This document shows positions 25,403-35,570 of a stretch of 53,547 nt of DNA, piece after piece. The position numbers and the translations under genes are program-made. The stretch is taken from the NCBI GenBank assembly GCA_963510375.1, contig CAUPES010000011.1, positions 1 through 53,547 of the forward strand. The letters are read 5' to 3'. Under the pieces are notes generated by a model. It saw nothing but the letters and a program-made list of their open reading frames with translations, was not told the DNA's origin and ran no database searches. The number at the start of each line of letters is the position of its first letter. The first letter of the stretch is position 1. The DNA comes from Fastidiosipila sp963510375. Lineage in GTDB: Bacteria > Bacillota > Clostridia > Saccharofermentanales > Fastidiosipilaceae.

Positions 25403-25900
25403 ATGGCTGAATACAACAATTATGAAAATACAGATAATCATGAGTCTGAAGATACAAAAGATACTTTTGAACTTTTGGATAGATTAGAAAGTCTGATAAA
25501 GGATGCAAGAGCTGTTCCTTTTTCATCAAATGTAATGTTGAATCAAGAAGAGGCTTTGATGCTATTGGGTATGGTCAAAGACTCATTGCCAGGAGAACTG
25601 CGTCAATCTAAATGGCTAGTTGAACAGAGCCGTGAACTATTGGAAACTGCTAGAGAACAAGCAGATAATATTATTGATGATGCTCAACATGAAGTACAAC
25701 AAATGATTGATGAACATGAAATTACTCAACAAGCAAGAATGTATGCACAAGATACAATTGACGAGGCTAATGCGACAGCAGCAGAAATTCAAGATGCTGC
25801 TATTTCATATACAGAAAAGAGATTAACTGCATTAGAAAATCAAATTACGGATGTATTAGTAACAATTAGAAAACATAAAACTGACTTGCAAAACGGCTAA
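25403..25900 (+). CDS. Coiled-coil protein of unknown function (coaD-ddl cluster)
   Basis: The 165-residue protein has an acidic N-terminus (about 1-30), a FELLDRLESLIKDARAVPFSSNVMLN-type segment whose core is conserved in clostridia, then a long coiled coil (about 60-150) rich in E, Q and A. Such proteins are sometimes labelled ATPase or V-type subunit H, but I see no nucleotide-binding motif. It resembles DivIVA-like scaffolds only in general character. It has no signal or membrane helix. It sits 11 bp before another unknown gene and near ddl, which hints at a cell-envelope role. Confidence 0.7.
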   Translation: MAEYNNYENTDNHESEDTKDTFELLDRLESLIKDARAVPFSSNVMLNQEEALMLLGMVKDSLPGELRQSKWLVEQSRELLETAREQADNIIDDAQHEVQQMIDEHEITQQARMYAQDTIDEANATAAEIQDAAISYTEKRLTALENQITDVLVTIRKHKTDLQNG

Positions 25901-25911
25901 GAGGTCTAACT

Positions 25912-26703
25912 ATGAAAAATAATCAGGGGAACGAAAAAAACTCAGATAATTTAGAGAAAAATAAAGATTTTCTTAGAGGTTATCAAGAGAATGAAATTAA
26001 ACCAGAAGAGTTTACTACACCAGAATTTTCTGATGATAATTTTGAAAGGTCAGAGCAATTAAATTCACAAGATTCTTCTAAAGAAGACTTTGTAGTAAGA
26101 AAATCATCTGATCTGCAAAATAAAACTATTAATCAAAATGTTACCAACCCTGAGAATTCTGAAGAAAATAATGAAAATAGGGAGCTTACTGAAATTGCAG
26201 AAAATTCCCATAAAGCATCTTCAAAAGAAGATGCATCTAAGTATAAAAAACGTGAAAATAAGAAAACGAGCATAAAAGAGAAAATAGCTAATGCAAATAT
26301 TAAGCAAATTTTCCTTGTAATTATGGGTGCAATAGTTGTTTTCTTAGCTGTTTGGGGCTTAATGGACATTATCAACTCAGTTAAAGAAGCAAGAAATCCT
26401 CTATTAACGCCAGAGTCAGCTACTAGACATTTAGTAAGTTCTATTTCAGCCGATAATTATGAAGAGTTTAAAAAATTAGCGGAGCCAATGAAGAATGTTG
26501 ATAATGAAAAAGCCTTGTACGATAAGTTAAAAAAATCATTGGAAACTTCTAAAGATAATTTAATCACAAATTTCGTAATGATTAAATTGGAAAACGGTGA
26601 ACAATACTTATGTTCTTTATATCGTGATGATAATAAGGGTGAATTTGTTTTCCGCTCAATAGTGGAAATACCTGCAGATGCACAAGGTTTTTTTGCAAGG
26701 TAA
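25912..26703 (+). CDS. Single-pass membrane protein with disordered N-terminus
   Basis: The 263-residue protein has a long, polar, N/E/S-rich cytoplasmic region (1-125) with a basic patch (YKKRENKKTS), one membrane helix (about 133-153, FLVIMGAIVVFLAVWGLM) and an external domain of about 105 residues that starts LLTPESATRHLVSSISADNY. That domain resembles the small lumen-like folds of DUF4878-type proteins, but I cannot name the family. AGAGG precedes the ATG. It is in one operon with the coiled-coil gene before it and probably ddl after it. Confidence 0.65.
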   Translation: MKNNQGNEKNSDNLEKNKDFLRGYQENEIKPEEFTTPEFSDDNFERSEQLNSQDSSKEDFVVRKSSDLQNKTINQNVTNPENSEENNENRELTEIAENSHKASSKEDASKYKKRENKKTSIKEKIANANIKQIFLVIMGAIVVFLAVWGLMDIINSVKEARNPLLTPESATRHLVSSISADNYEEFKKLAEPMKNVDNEKALYDKLKKSLETSKDNLITNFVMIKLENGEQYLCSLYRDDNKGEFVFRSIVEIPADAQGFFAR

Positions 26704-26744
26704 ATCAAGATAAATTTTATCTAATTTTAAATTGAGGAATTTTA

Positions 26745-27860
26745 ATGAAAAATATAAATAATGTAATGGTGTTGTTCGGTGGAGTTTCTACCGAACATGC
26801 TATTTCTTGTCGTTCGGCATATACAATAATTAGTGGTTTGAAATCAGCAGGATATAATGTTATCCCAGTAGGAATTTCTCTGGAAGGCGAATGGTTGCCA
26901 TTTCGTCTTGATTTGGAGAAAATTCGTGAAGATAATTGGGTCGAGTTGACAAAAGCGGATTTAGCCAAAGATGAGTTTCCAGAAATTGGCTTAAAAGAGT
27001 TGAGTTCACCAAAGGCTTATTTGCGTTACTTGTGTGGCGGAATTGATATAGACCTTGTCTATATAGCCATGCATGGAATAAATGCAGAAGATGGCGCCAT
27101 ACAGGGGTTATTAGAGCTATGCGATATTCCATACATAGGAGCTAATTTAATTTCATCAGCAATTTCAATGGATAAAGCTTATACCAAATTGTTAATAGAA
27201 AATTCTGATATCCCTCAGCTTGATTTTGTAATTTGTCACAGAGAAGATATTAAAAATGCTATAGACTCAGTAGTTACAAAGGTTGAAAGACTAGGGTATC
27301 CAGTCTTTCTTAAACCAGCAAATGGAGGTTCTTCCGTAGGTACGTATAAGGTTAATAATGCAGAAGAGCTCAAAGCAAACTTAATTGAAGCAGCTGAATT
27401 TGATAATAAAGTTTTGGCAGAACCGTTTTATTTGGCTCGTGAAGTGGAAATTGCTTGCTTAGGAAATCATCAAGCTAAAACTGCTGTAGCAGGTGAGATA
27501 GTAAAATCTGCTGATGTAGAGTACTATGACTATAAAACTAAATATATTTCTGCAGATGGTGCAAAAGTTCAAATTCCAGCTAATATAAAAGCTGAAACTA
27601 TGACTAAACTTCAAGACTACGCCAAACAAATTTATAGTCTTTTAGAAATAAATGGTTTATCACGTATAGATTTCTTTGTTTCTCCGGACGAGTCAGAAAT
27701 ATATTTTAATGAAATTAATACTTTGCCAGGATTTACAAGTATTAGCCTTTTCCCGGTAGCTTGGAAAAAAGAAGGCTTAGAGCTATCTAATTTATTAAAA
27801 GAGATATGCCAATTAGGACTAGAGGCGTACGAACAGAAGAAGAGGAAGATAGATGTCTAA
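26745..27860 (+). CDS. ddl: D-alanine--D-alanine ligase
   Basis: Ddl makes the D-Ala-D-Ala dipeptide for peptidoglycan precursors in the cytoplasm. The 371-residue protein is an ATP-grasp ligase. It has the N-terminal GGVSTEHAISC motif, the MHGINAEDGAIQGLLEL segment, the GGSSVG loop and the omega loop VEYYDYKTKY. The tyrosine in that loop is characteristic of enzymes making D-Ala-D-Ala, as opposed to the VanA type making D-Ala-D-Lac. NEINTLPGFT closes the active site. GAGGAA precedes the ATG. It overlaps the next gene by 8 bp. Confidence 0.95.
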   Translation: MKNINNVMVLFGGVSTEHAISCRSAYTIISGLKSAGYNVIPVGISLEGEWLPFRLDLEKIREDNWVELTKADLAKDEFPEIGLKELSSPKAYLRYLCGGIDIDLVYIAMHGINAEDGAIQGLLELCDIPYIGANLISSAISMDKAYTKLLIENSDIPQLDFVICHREDIKNAIDSVVTKVERLGYPVFLKPANGGSSVGTYKVNNAEELKANLIEAAEFDNKVLAEPFYLAREVEIACLGNHQAKTAVAGEIVKSADVEYYDYKTKYISADGAKVQIPANIKAETMTKLQDYAKQIYSLLEINGLSRIDFFVSPDESEIYFNEINTLPGFTSISLFPVAWKKEGLELSNLLKEICQLGLEAYEQKKRKIDV

Positions 27861-28332
27861 AAATAAATTCATAGTTGATTTATTTGTAAAAAAACAGCAG
27901 CTTGTTGAAGCTCAAGAACAGGAAGAGTTTTCCATTGTTACACAGGCTGAATTGACAGAGACAGATGATTCTTATTTTTTGATTTTTGAGCAGACTGAAC
28001 TTTTTGAAGAAAAGCAAGTTAAGTCTAATAATAGGACAGAAATAGAAGCAGCTAAATTTAGTTTAAAAATACAAAAAGACCTCGACAGAATTATATTAAG
28101 AAGATTTGGCGCAAGCTCCTATGTCCTAGAATTTATAAATTTTGATCTGAGTTATAACTATATAAATACTAATTACGGTAGATTAGAGTTGCGTTATAGG
28201 ACAAATAGGATCGTAAAAATCAAAGATACTGAGAAGAACTTTGAGATTAACTTGGATTATGATTTAATGCAAGGCGACTCAGTTTTAGCAAACAATAAGT
28301 TGAGTATTGCTTTCTCAAAGGTAGCAAGCTAA
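27853..28332 (+). CDS. DUF1934 (YwiB-like) beta-barrel protein
   Basis: This 159-residue cytoplasmic protein matches the DUF1934/YwiB family, a lipocalin-like beta barrel of unknown function often found near peptidoglycan or argS genes. Typical features are the repeated beta strands with SYFLIFEQTELFEE near residue 37 and NYGRLELRYRTNRI near 118. Its start overlaps ddl by 8 bp with GAAGAGGAAG as ribosome site, so the two are co-translated. No catalytic motif is evident. Confidence 0.7.
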   Translation: MSKNKFIVDLFVKKQQLVEAQEQEEFSIVTQAELTETDDSYFLIFEQTELFEEKQVKSNNRTEIEAAKFSLKIQKDLDRIILRRFGASSYVLEFINFDLSYNYINTNYGRLELRYRTNRIVKIKDTEKNFEINLDYDLMQGDSVLANNKLSIAFSKVAS

Positions 28333-28370
28333 ATAATTAAAAATTAGCAATAAAAAAGGAGGATTTTAAA

Positions 28371-28937
28371 ATGATAAATATTAATATTGCATCACTTTTG
28401 AACTATAAAGGTAAAAGAATGCCTGAACCAGTTTATTTTGAAGGCAATGAAGCTATTGAAAATTACGAGAATTTCGAGTTTCCTGATGGACTTGACTATG
28501 ATTTTGTGATTTGGCCAGGTGAAAATAAAATTCTCCTTCTAACTGGACAAATAGAATTTAAATGGGTTGCAGATTGTGATCTCTGCCTCGAGAGAGTTGA
28601 AAACGTTGAAACAATTGAAATTGCAGAAGATATTTATCCTGCTCAATTTAATCCATTTGAGAATCGTATGGAAGATGATAAATTTGAATTTGCAGGTGAA
28701 GATGAGGAATATGAATTCTTGATTCATGACGGCAGAAAAGTAGATCTAACAAGATATATTATTGATACAGTTTATATAAATCTACCTTTGGTCGTAAAAT
28801 GTTCTGAAGATTGCCCTGGTTTATGTGTAAATTGTGGCAAAAAAGACCTTGAAAATCATGAATGTAAAGCAAAAAAAGATGTTGATGAGCCAAAAGCTGT
28901 GAGACCAGAATTTGACAAATTGCGTGAATTATTGTAA
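28371..28937 (+). CDS. yceD: YceD/DUF177-family protein
   Basis: The 188-residue protein belongs to the YceD (DUF177) family, which almost always precedes rpmF and is linked to 23S rRNA accumulation in other organisms. CDLCLERV near residue 68 and the C-terminal cysteine cluster CSEDCPGLCVNCG (about 144-156) form the expected metal site. AAAGGAGG precedes the ATG. rpmF follows after 115 bp that contain a second promoter. Confidence 0.9.
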   Translation: MININIASLLNYKGKRMPEPVYFEGNEAIENYENFEFPDGLDYDFVIWPGENKILLLTGQIEFKWVADCDLCLERVENVETIEIAEDIYPAQFNPFENRMEDDKFEFAGEDEEYEFLIHDGRKVDLTRYIIDTVYINLPLVVKCSEDCPGLCVNCGKKDLENHECKAKKDVDEPKAVRPEFDKLRELL

Positions 28938-28958
28938 AAGTATATAGCTAAACTTTTT

Positions 28959-28987
28959 TTGAAAAATATAGGCAAAACTAGTATGAT
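28959..28987 (+). promoter_or_regulatory. Sigma-A promoter before rpmF
   Basis: TTGAAA at 28959-28964 and TATGAT at 28982-28987 have the optimal 17-bp spacing. Transcription would start about 60 bp before the rpmF ATG, allowing L32 to be made independently of the upstream operon. Confidence 0.75.
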
Positions 28988-29052
28988 ATATTAGTTCTTA
29001 AAATAGTTAATAATAAATAGAAATAGAAGTATTAATAAAGGGGGCGAGAGAC

Positions 29053-29232
29053 ATGGCAGTACCAAAAAGAAGATGGTCAAAAGCAAGAAGTAGAAGATCA
29101 CATTCAGCAAACTATAAATTAAAACCACTTAATTTAGTAGAGTGCCCACAATGTAAAGAACTTCGTAGAACACATAAGATGTGCAAGAGTTGTGGTTACT
29201 ACAAAGGTGTAGAAGTAATGAGTGTTGAATAA
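29053..29232 (+). CDS. rpmF: 50S ribosomal protein L32
   Basis: This 59-residue protein of the large ribosomal subunit has the universal start MAVPKRRWSKARSRRSHS and a zinc ribbon of two CxxC pairs (CPQC and CKSC). GGGGGCGAG precedes the ATG. It follows yceD as in most bacteria. A terminator lies 32 bp downstream. Confidence 0.97.
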   Translation: MAVPKRRWSKARSRRSHSANYKLKPLNLVECPQCKELRRTHKMCKSCGYYKGVEVMSVE

Positions 29233-29264
29233 TTCATTACAATTGTAGATATAGATATAAGTTG

Positions 29265-29302
29265 AACAGCGGCGGATATAGATATCTGACGCTGTTTTTG
29301 TT
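29265..29302 (+). terminator. Terminator after rpmF
   Basis: AACAGCG at 29265-29271 pairs with CGCTGTT at 29290-29296, with an inner GATAT/ATATC helix, followed by TTTG. Confidence 0.85.
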
Positions 29303-29342
29303 TGAATTATGAAACTAAGCTATAGTTAGTAGGAGGTGGAAA

Positions 29343-30680
29343 ATGCATAAAACAGTAATAGCCATTGTTGGCAGACCAAATGTAGGTAAGTCTAGCTTCT
29401 TTAACTATCTAGCGCGTGAGAGAATCTCTATAGTTGCAGATACTCCAGGTGTTACTAGAGATAGGATTTATGCTGAAGTTGAGTGGCTAGGTGAACCGTA
29501 TGTTTTAATTGACACTGGTGGTATTGAACCAGAGAGCAAAGATAACTTGTTGCAACAAATGCGCACACAAGCTGAAATTGCTATTGAGATGGCTGATGTA
29601 ATTCTTTTCATGGTAGATGGAAAAGAAGGTCTGCATCCTAGTGATTTTGAGGTCGCTGATATTTTACGTAGAGCGAATAAACCTATTATTGTTGCAGTGA
29701 ATAAATCTGATGGTCCAGATTTACCAGTAGAATTTTATGATTTTTACCAATTAGGTTTCGAAGAAGTTCACGCAATATCTGCAGCTCAGGGCTTAGGTAT
29801 GGGTGATTTACTGGATAAAGTCAATGAACTTGCTCCAGAGTACGAAGAAGATGAAGATTTTAAAGATTATTTAAAACTAGCAATTATTGGCAAGCCTAAT
29901 GTTGGTAAATCTTCTCTTGTTAATAAGATAACAGGGCAAGAACGTGCAATAGTCAGTAATATGGCAGGCACAACTAGAGATACAACAGATACCCCAGTTG
30001 AGAATGAGTATGGTAATTTCATGCTCCTAGATACTGCTGGTATGCGTCGTAAAGCTAGAATAGGAGATCAGTTAGAGAGATATTCAGTTCTTAGGGCAAC
30101 TGCAGCAATTGAACGTGCAGATATTTGTCTAGTAATGATTGATGCAACTGAAGGACCAACAGAGCAAGATACCAAAATTGCTGGACTGGCTCACAAAGCT
30201 GGTAAGGGAATTATTATATGTGTTAATAAATGGGATCTTCCAGCAGACGAAAAAGCTTTTGACTTCAATGAAATGAGCTTGAGAATTCGTGAGACCTTCG
30301 CATTTATGCCTTATGCAGAGATAGTTTTCATATCTGCTAAAACAGGTTCAAAATTAAATAAATTATTTGAAACTATTAATTATGTTTGGGGAAACTGTAA
30401 TCGTGAGATTAGCACCGGTAAATTAAATGAGATTATTGGTGACGCCCAACAGATGCTGCAAGCACCAAGCTACAAAGGTAGACGCTTGAAGATATCTTAT
30501 GCAGTACAAGTGGCAACTAATCCACCGTCTTTTGTACTATTCGTTAATGACGTAGAGTTACTTCACTTTAGTTACGAGAGATATTTAGAGAATCAAATTC
30601 GCAGAGCTTTTGATTTCCAAGGAACTTCGATTAGAATTTTCTTGCGCAGTAAAAATAAACTGAAAGAAAATCCTGAATAG
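29343..30680 (+). CDS. der: Ribosome assembly GTPase Der (EngA)
   Basis: Der is a double-GTPase needed for 50S subunit assembly. It has 445 residues. The first G domain has GRPNVGKSS (about 8-16), DTPG and NKSD. The second has GKPNVGKSS (about 183-191), DTAG and NKWD. A C-terminal KH-like domain begins near 360. TAGGAGGTGG precedes the ATG. Both G domains are complete. Confidence 0.97.
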   Translation: MHKTVIAIVGRPNVGKSSFFNYLARERISIVADTPGVTRDRIYAEVEWLGEPYVLIDTGGIEPESKDNLLQQMRTQAEIAIEMADVILFMVDGKEGLHPSDFEVADILRRANKPIIVAVNKSDGPDLPVEFYDFYQLGFEEVHAISAAQGLGMGDLLDKVNELAPEYEEDEDFKDYLKLAIIGKPNVGKSSLVNKITGQERAIVSNMAGTTRDTTDTPVENEYGNFMLLDTAGMRRKARIGDQLERYSVLRATAAIERADICLVMIDATEGPTEQDTKIAGLAHKAGKGIIICVNKWDLPADEKAFDFNEMSLRIRETFAFMPYAEIVFISAKTGSKLNKLFETINYVWGNCNREISTGKLNEIIGDAQQMLQAPSYKGRRLKISYAVQVATNPPSFVLFVNDVELLHFSYERYLENQIRRAFDFQGTSIRIFLRSKNKLKENPE

Positions 30681-30775
30681 AAAATATTATATTTATTAAA
30701 TAATAGGATAAGTAAAATGTCGTAAAAGCAGCTGAAGAGTGCTAAAATTTTTACAATAATAAAAAGGAGAAAATG

Positions 30776-32623
<1,848 letters not shown>

Positions 32624-32630
32624 ATGCTAC

Positions 32631-32657
32631 TTGTATTCGAGGATTATTTGCTATAAT
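32631..32657 (+). promoter_or_regulatory. Possible mltG promoter
   Basis: TTGTAT at 32631-32636 and TATAAT at 32652-32657 are 15 bp apart, shorter than ideal. The consensus -10 just 39 bp before the mltG start supports a promoter here. Confidence 0.45.
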
Positions 32658-32696
32658 AGAACTAATATATGAAGCTGTTAAGAGATTGGATAAAGT

Positions 32697-33899
32697 ATGT
32701 TAAGCAATAAATTGAAAACAATATCAGGTTACTTTATAGCAATTGTTTTGGTGCTATTGACTTTGCTGATTGGATTTAGGATAGGGTACGGATTTATTTT
32801 GGACCAAGATGCTAAAGCCGCAGCTATTGCTAGTGCCTCGAGACAGGCAGAATTAGATGCAAACAATCCTGATGCAAGTAAATCAGAATCAACTAAGAAA
32901 AATTCAAAAAATGTTAAGAAAGTTAAAATTCCAGTTCATGTGACCAAAGATACTCCAGGTGCTGTTGAAATTTACATTAACTATGGAGATGGATCACGTG
33001 ATGTTGCTAAACAGTTAGTGGAAAAAGGTATTATTGATGCTGCATTACCATTTGTAGTGGTTGGTAAAATTAATGGCTTCGATGGTAAGTTTCAAAAGGG
33101 TACTCACTTTGTTTTGAAAGGTATGAATTATAACGAAATTATGTATAATCTTTCATTACCTGCAGAATCTAGTTGGGTTACTTTCCCTGAAGGAACTGCT
33201 TATGTCGATATGAAGAAGATTTTACGTGAGAATGGAATTAATTTTGATGAGAAAACAATGGATAAACTTGTCAACTCACCAGAACTTTTCACAAAGTATT
33301 CATTCATAAGTGCAATTCCTACAGATAGACCAGAAAGAACTTTTGCATTGGAAGGTTATCTTTTCCCAGATACATATAAATTTGACTTGAATGCTACAGA
33401 AGAAGACATTATCAATACGATGTTACGCAATACCGAAAATAAGTTAACAAAAGATATTACTGAAAGAGCATCAAATTTAGGCTACTCCTTGGATAAGTTG
33501 CTTACTTTAGCATCAATTATTGAGTCTGAGAGTGGTAACATATATGATCAGTACAAGATCTCTAGGGTATTTCATAATAGACTTTATTATGATTGGAACT
33601 TAGAGTCTGATGCAACCATTAACTATCTGCTTAAATTAGAGGGCAAAAAAACAGTTTGGGCAGCAAACAATGAGCAACTAGAGATTGATAGTCCTTATAA
33701 TACGTATAAGCATGAAGGCTTACCTCCTGGACCAATTTCTAATCCAGGTTTAAATGCTATCAAAGCAGCGCTATATCCAGATACTGATGACCAGAGCATA
33801 ATGTTCTTTGTTGCAGATGGTGAAGGTGGTACAGTATTTGCCTCAACGAAAGAAGAACATCTAGCGAATATAGAGAAGTATAAACACAAGTGGAAATAA
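32697..33899 (+). CDS. mltG: Endolytic murein transglycosylase MltG
   Basis: MltG cuts nascent glycan strands outside the membrane and limits their length. The 400-residue protein has one N-terminal membrane helix (about 12-32), a charged linker, a LysM-like region (about 88-145), and the YceG catalytic domain with the catalytic glutamate E219 in LEGYLFPDTY, then SIIESESGN and GLPPGPISNPG. All catalytic signatures are present. The length is normal. It probably has its own promoter behind typA. A terminator shared with the convergent GH31 gene follows. Confidence 0.94.
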   Translation: MLSNKLKTISGYFIAIVLVLLTLLIGFRIGYGFILDQDAKAAAIASASRQAELDANNPDASKSESTKKNSKNVKKVKIPVHVTKDTPGAVEIYINYGDGSRDVAKQLVEKGIIDAALPFVVVGKINGFDGKFQKGTHFVLKGMNYNEIMYNLSLPAESSWVTFPEGTAYVDMKKILRENGINFDEKTMDKLVNSPELFTKYSFISAIPTDRPERTFALEGYLFPDTYKFDLNATEEDIINTMLRNTENKLTKDITERASNLGYSLDKLLTLASIIESESGNIYDQYKISRVFHNRLYYDWNLESDATINYLLKLEGKKTVWAANNEQLEIDSPYNTYKHEGLPPGPISNPGLNAIKAALYPDTDDQSIMFFVADGEGGTVFASTKEEHLANIEKYKHKWK

Positions 33900-33934
33900 A
33901 TTTGAGTGCTAAGTTCGATTAAAATAATTTTATT

Positions 33935-33970
33935 AAAGCCGTTTGAAAATTAATTCAAACGGCTTTGTTA
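33935..33970. terminator. Bidirectional terminator between mltG and the GH31 gene
   Basis: AAAGCCGTTTGAA at 33935-33947 pairs perfectly with TTCAAACGGCTTT at 33954-33966 over 13 bp. TGTTATT follows on the plus side and AATAA-rich sequence on the other. Confidence 0.88.
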
Positions 33971-33999
33971 TTACAGAGTTAAATTTTTATTTGGTTTTT

Positions 34000-35523
34000 C
34001 TAATTAGTGTCAATACGTTTATAGATTGGTAAATCATCATGTGACTGTACAAATTTAGCCTGTTTAATTTCTATGACTTCTTTAGTATTGAAATTTTGCC
34101 ATTTACCTTTAGGCAGATAGATCAATCTTTCATCTGTATTAGCAGTTGTTATTGGAGCAATGATTAAGTTTTTGCCAAAACAAAATTGATCGCATAGAAT
34201 TTCTGTAGTTTCAGGATAATAGAATTCTACTGGCGCTATTATAGGGCTCTTATCTTTAAAAGAAGCTTCTACAATATTCATTATGTAATCTTTTAGCTCA
34301 AGACGCAGATTGATAGCATTATTTATCCTGGATTGATTACTAGCAGTAAGAACTCTATAAGGAGCAGCTGAGAATTGCATAACTGGCATAAATGCAGCAA
34401 TTTGTGCCCATCTTACAAAAATTTCCTCATCTAAACTATCTACATTATAGAAGTGTAGATATTCGCCACCACCAATCATGTCTGGTGAAGAATAACTATG
34501 ACCTATCATTGAGGCATTAATTGAGTTAGGAATCAGGGAAGCAATCCCTTTACCATCCCAACTATGATCTTTGTCAGCTAAACGTTCCATAATATTCATT
34601 CCAGCAGCATTTGTTGCTGCACGTAGTTCGTTGAAATTGTAAGTTGAGCAAAAATCTCTCCAAGCATTACTTTGTTTAATTGAAGCTTGAATTTCCTCAA
34701 CATTAGAATGAGGATAATATCTGACATCTCCAGCATCAAATTTAAAACCAGCAATTCCTAGATTGACTAAAGCTTGTAATTGTTCGTCTAGCCAATTTTT
34801 TGCTTCTTCGTTTAAAAGATCTAAAACTGCAGAATGTCCATTCCACCAATGAGATATATATATTTCGCCATGACTATCTTTAAGTAGGTAATCTTTTTTG
34901 GCTAGTTCTCTGTATTCGAATGTATCTGCTGTGATAAATGGACAGATCCATAACATGATTTTATAACCCAGGGAATTGAGTTCTTTAATCATTTCTTGAG
35001 GGTTTGGGAATTTCTCAACGGAAAACTTCCACTTGCCATAATAATCGCTCCAACCATCATCAATCATTAGAATCCCGGCTGGCATTGAATGCTGCAAATT
35101 ATCTTTGGCATAGCGAATAATGTCTTCTAGGTTTTGATTAAAAGTCAACTCAATCCAGCTATTATAGATAGGAGCTTCGAAAAACTCTTTAGCAAGATTA
35201 ATTTCTTGCTTAGAAAAACAGTTTTCTTTAGCCAATTCATATGCAGCTGCTAAAGTTTGCTCATTTGGATTTGCGAGTAAATTAACTGAGTCTGACGTTA
35301 ATATATCGCCAATTGAGAATTCTACAACACATTCATATGCACTTCTTTGCTTATAAAGAAGTCTACCTTTGTTTGAAATGAAAAAATCTACCATTTGGTT
35401 TGAACCATCATTATAAGTTAAGTCAATCTTACACTGACTATCTTTTGTGTATGGTTGCTCGATTCCGTCATTTACATAGCCACCATACCAGTGCTCATTT
35501 TCTAGAAATTTAAATTTTTGCAT
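34000..35523 (-). CDS. Glycoside hydrolase family 31, short form
   Basis: This family hydrolyses alpha-linked sugars, mostly alpha-glucosides or alpha-galactosides. The 507-residue protein is a compact form of the family, shorter than the usual 700 or more. The barrel has LMIDDGWSDYYGKW, the nucleophile D263 in GFKFDAGD, and probable acid/base D319 in DKDHSWDGKG followed by SLIPNSINASMIGHSYSSPDMIGGG. The short form with DDGW recalls the MYORG-type subgroup, for which alpha-galactosidase activity is known. There is no signal peptide, so it acts inside the cell. It is second in a minus-strand operon, 47 bp after the GH16 gene, and likely processes imported products. Confidence 0.88.
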   Translation of the reverse strand: MQKFKFLENEHWYGGYVNDGIEQPYTKDSQCKIDLTYNDGSNQMVDFFISNKGRLLYKQRSAYECVVEFSIGDILTSDSVNLLANPNEQTLAAAYELAKENCFSKQEINLAKEFFEAPIYNSWIELTFNQNLEDIIRYAKDNLQHSMPAGILMIDDGWSDYYGKWKFSVEKFPNPQEMIKELNSLGYKIMLWICPFITADTFEYRELAKKDYLLKDSHGEIYISHWWNGHSAVLDLLNEEAKNWLDEQLQALVNLGIAGFKFDAGDVRYYPHSNVEEIQASIKQSNAWRDFCSTYNFNELRAATNAAGMNIMERLADKDHSWDGKGIASLIPNSINASMIGHSYSSPDMIGGGEYLHFYNVDSLDEEIFVRWAQIAAFMPVMQFSAAPYRVLTASNQSRINNAINLRLELKDYIMNIVEASFKDKSPIIAPVEFYYPETTEILCDQFCFGKNLIIAPITTANTDERLIYLPKGKWQNFNTKEVIEIKQAKFVQSHDDLPIYKRIDTN

Positions 35524-35570
35524 TAATTATTCTCCCTCTGATTATTTGTTTATTGAGTTAAGATCAAATG

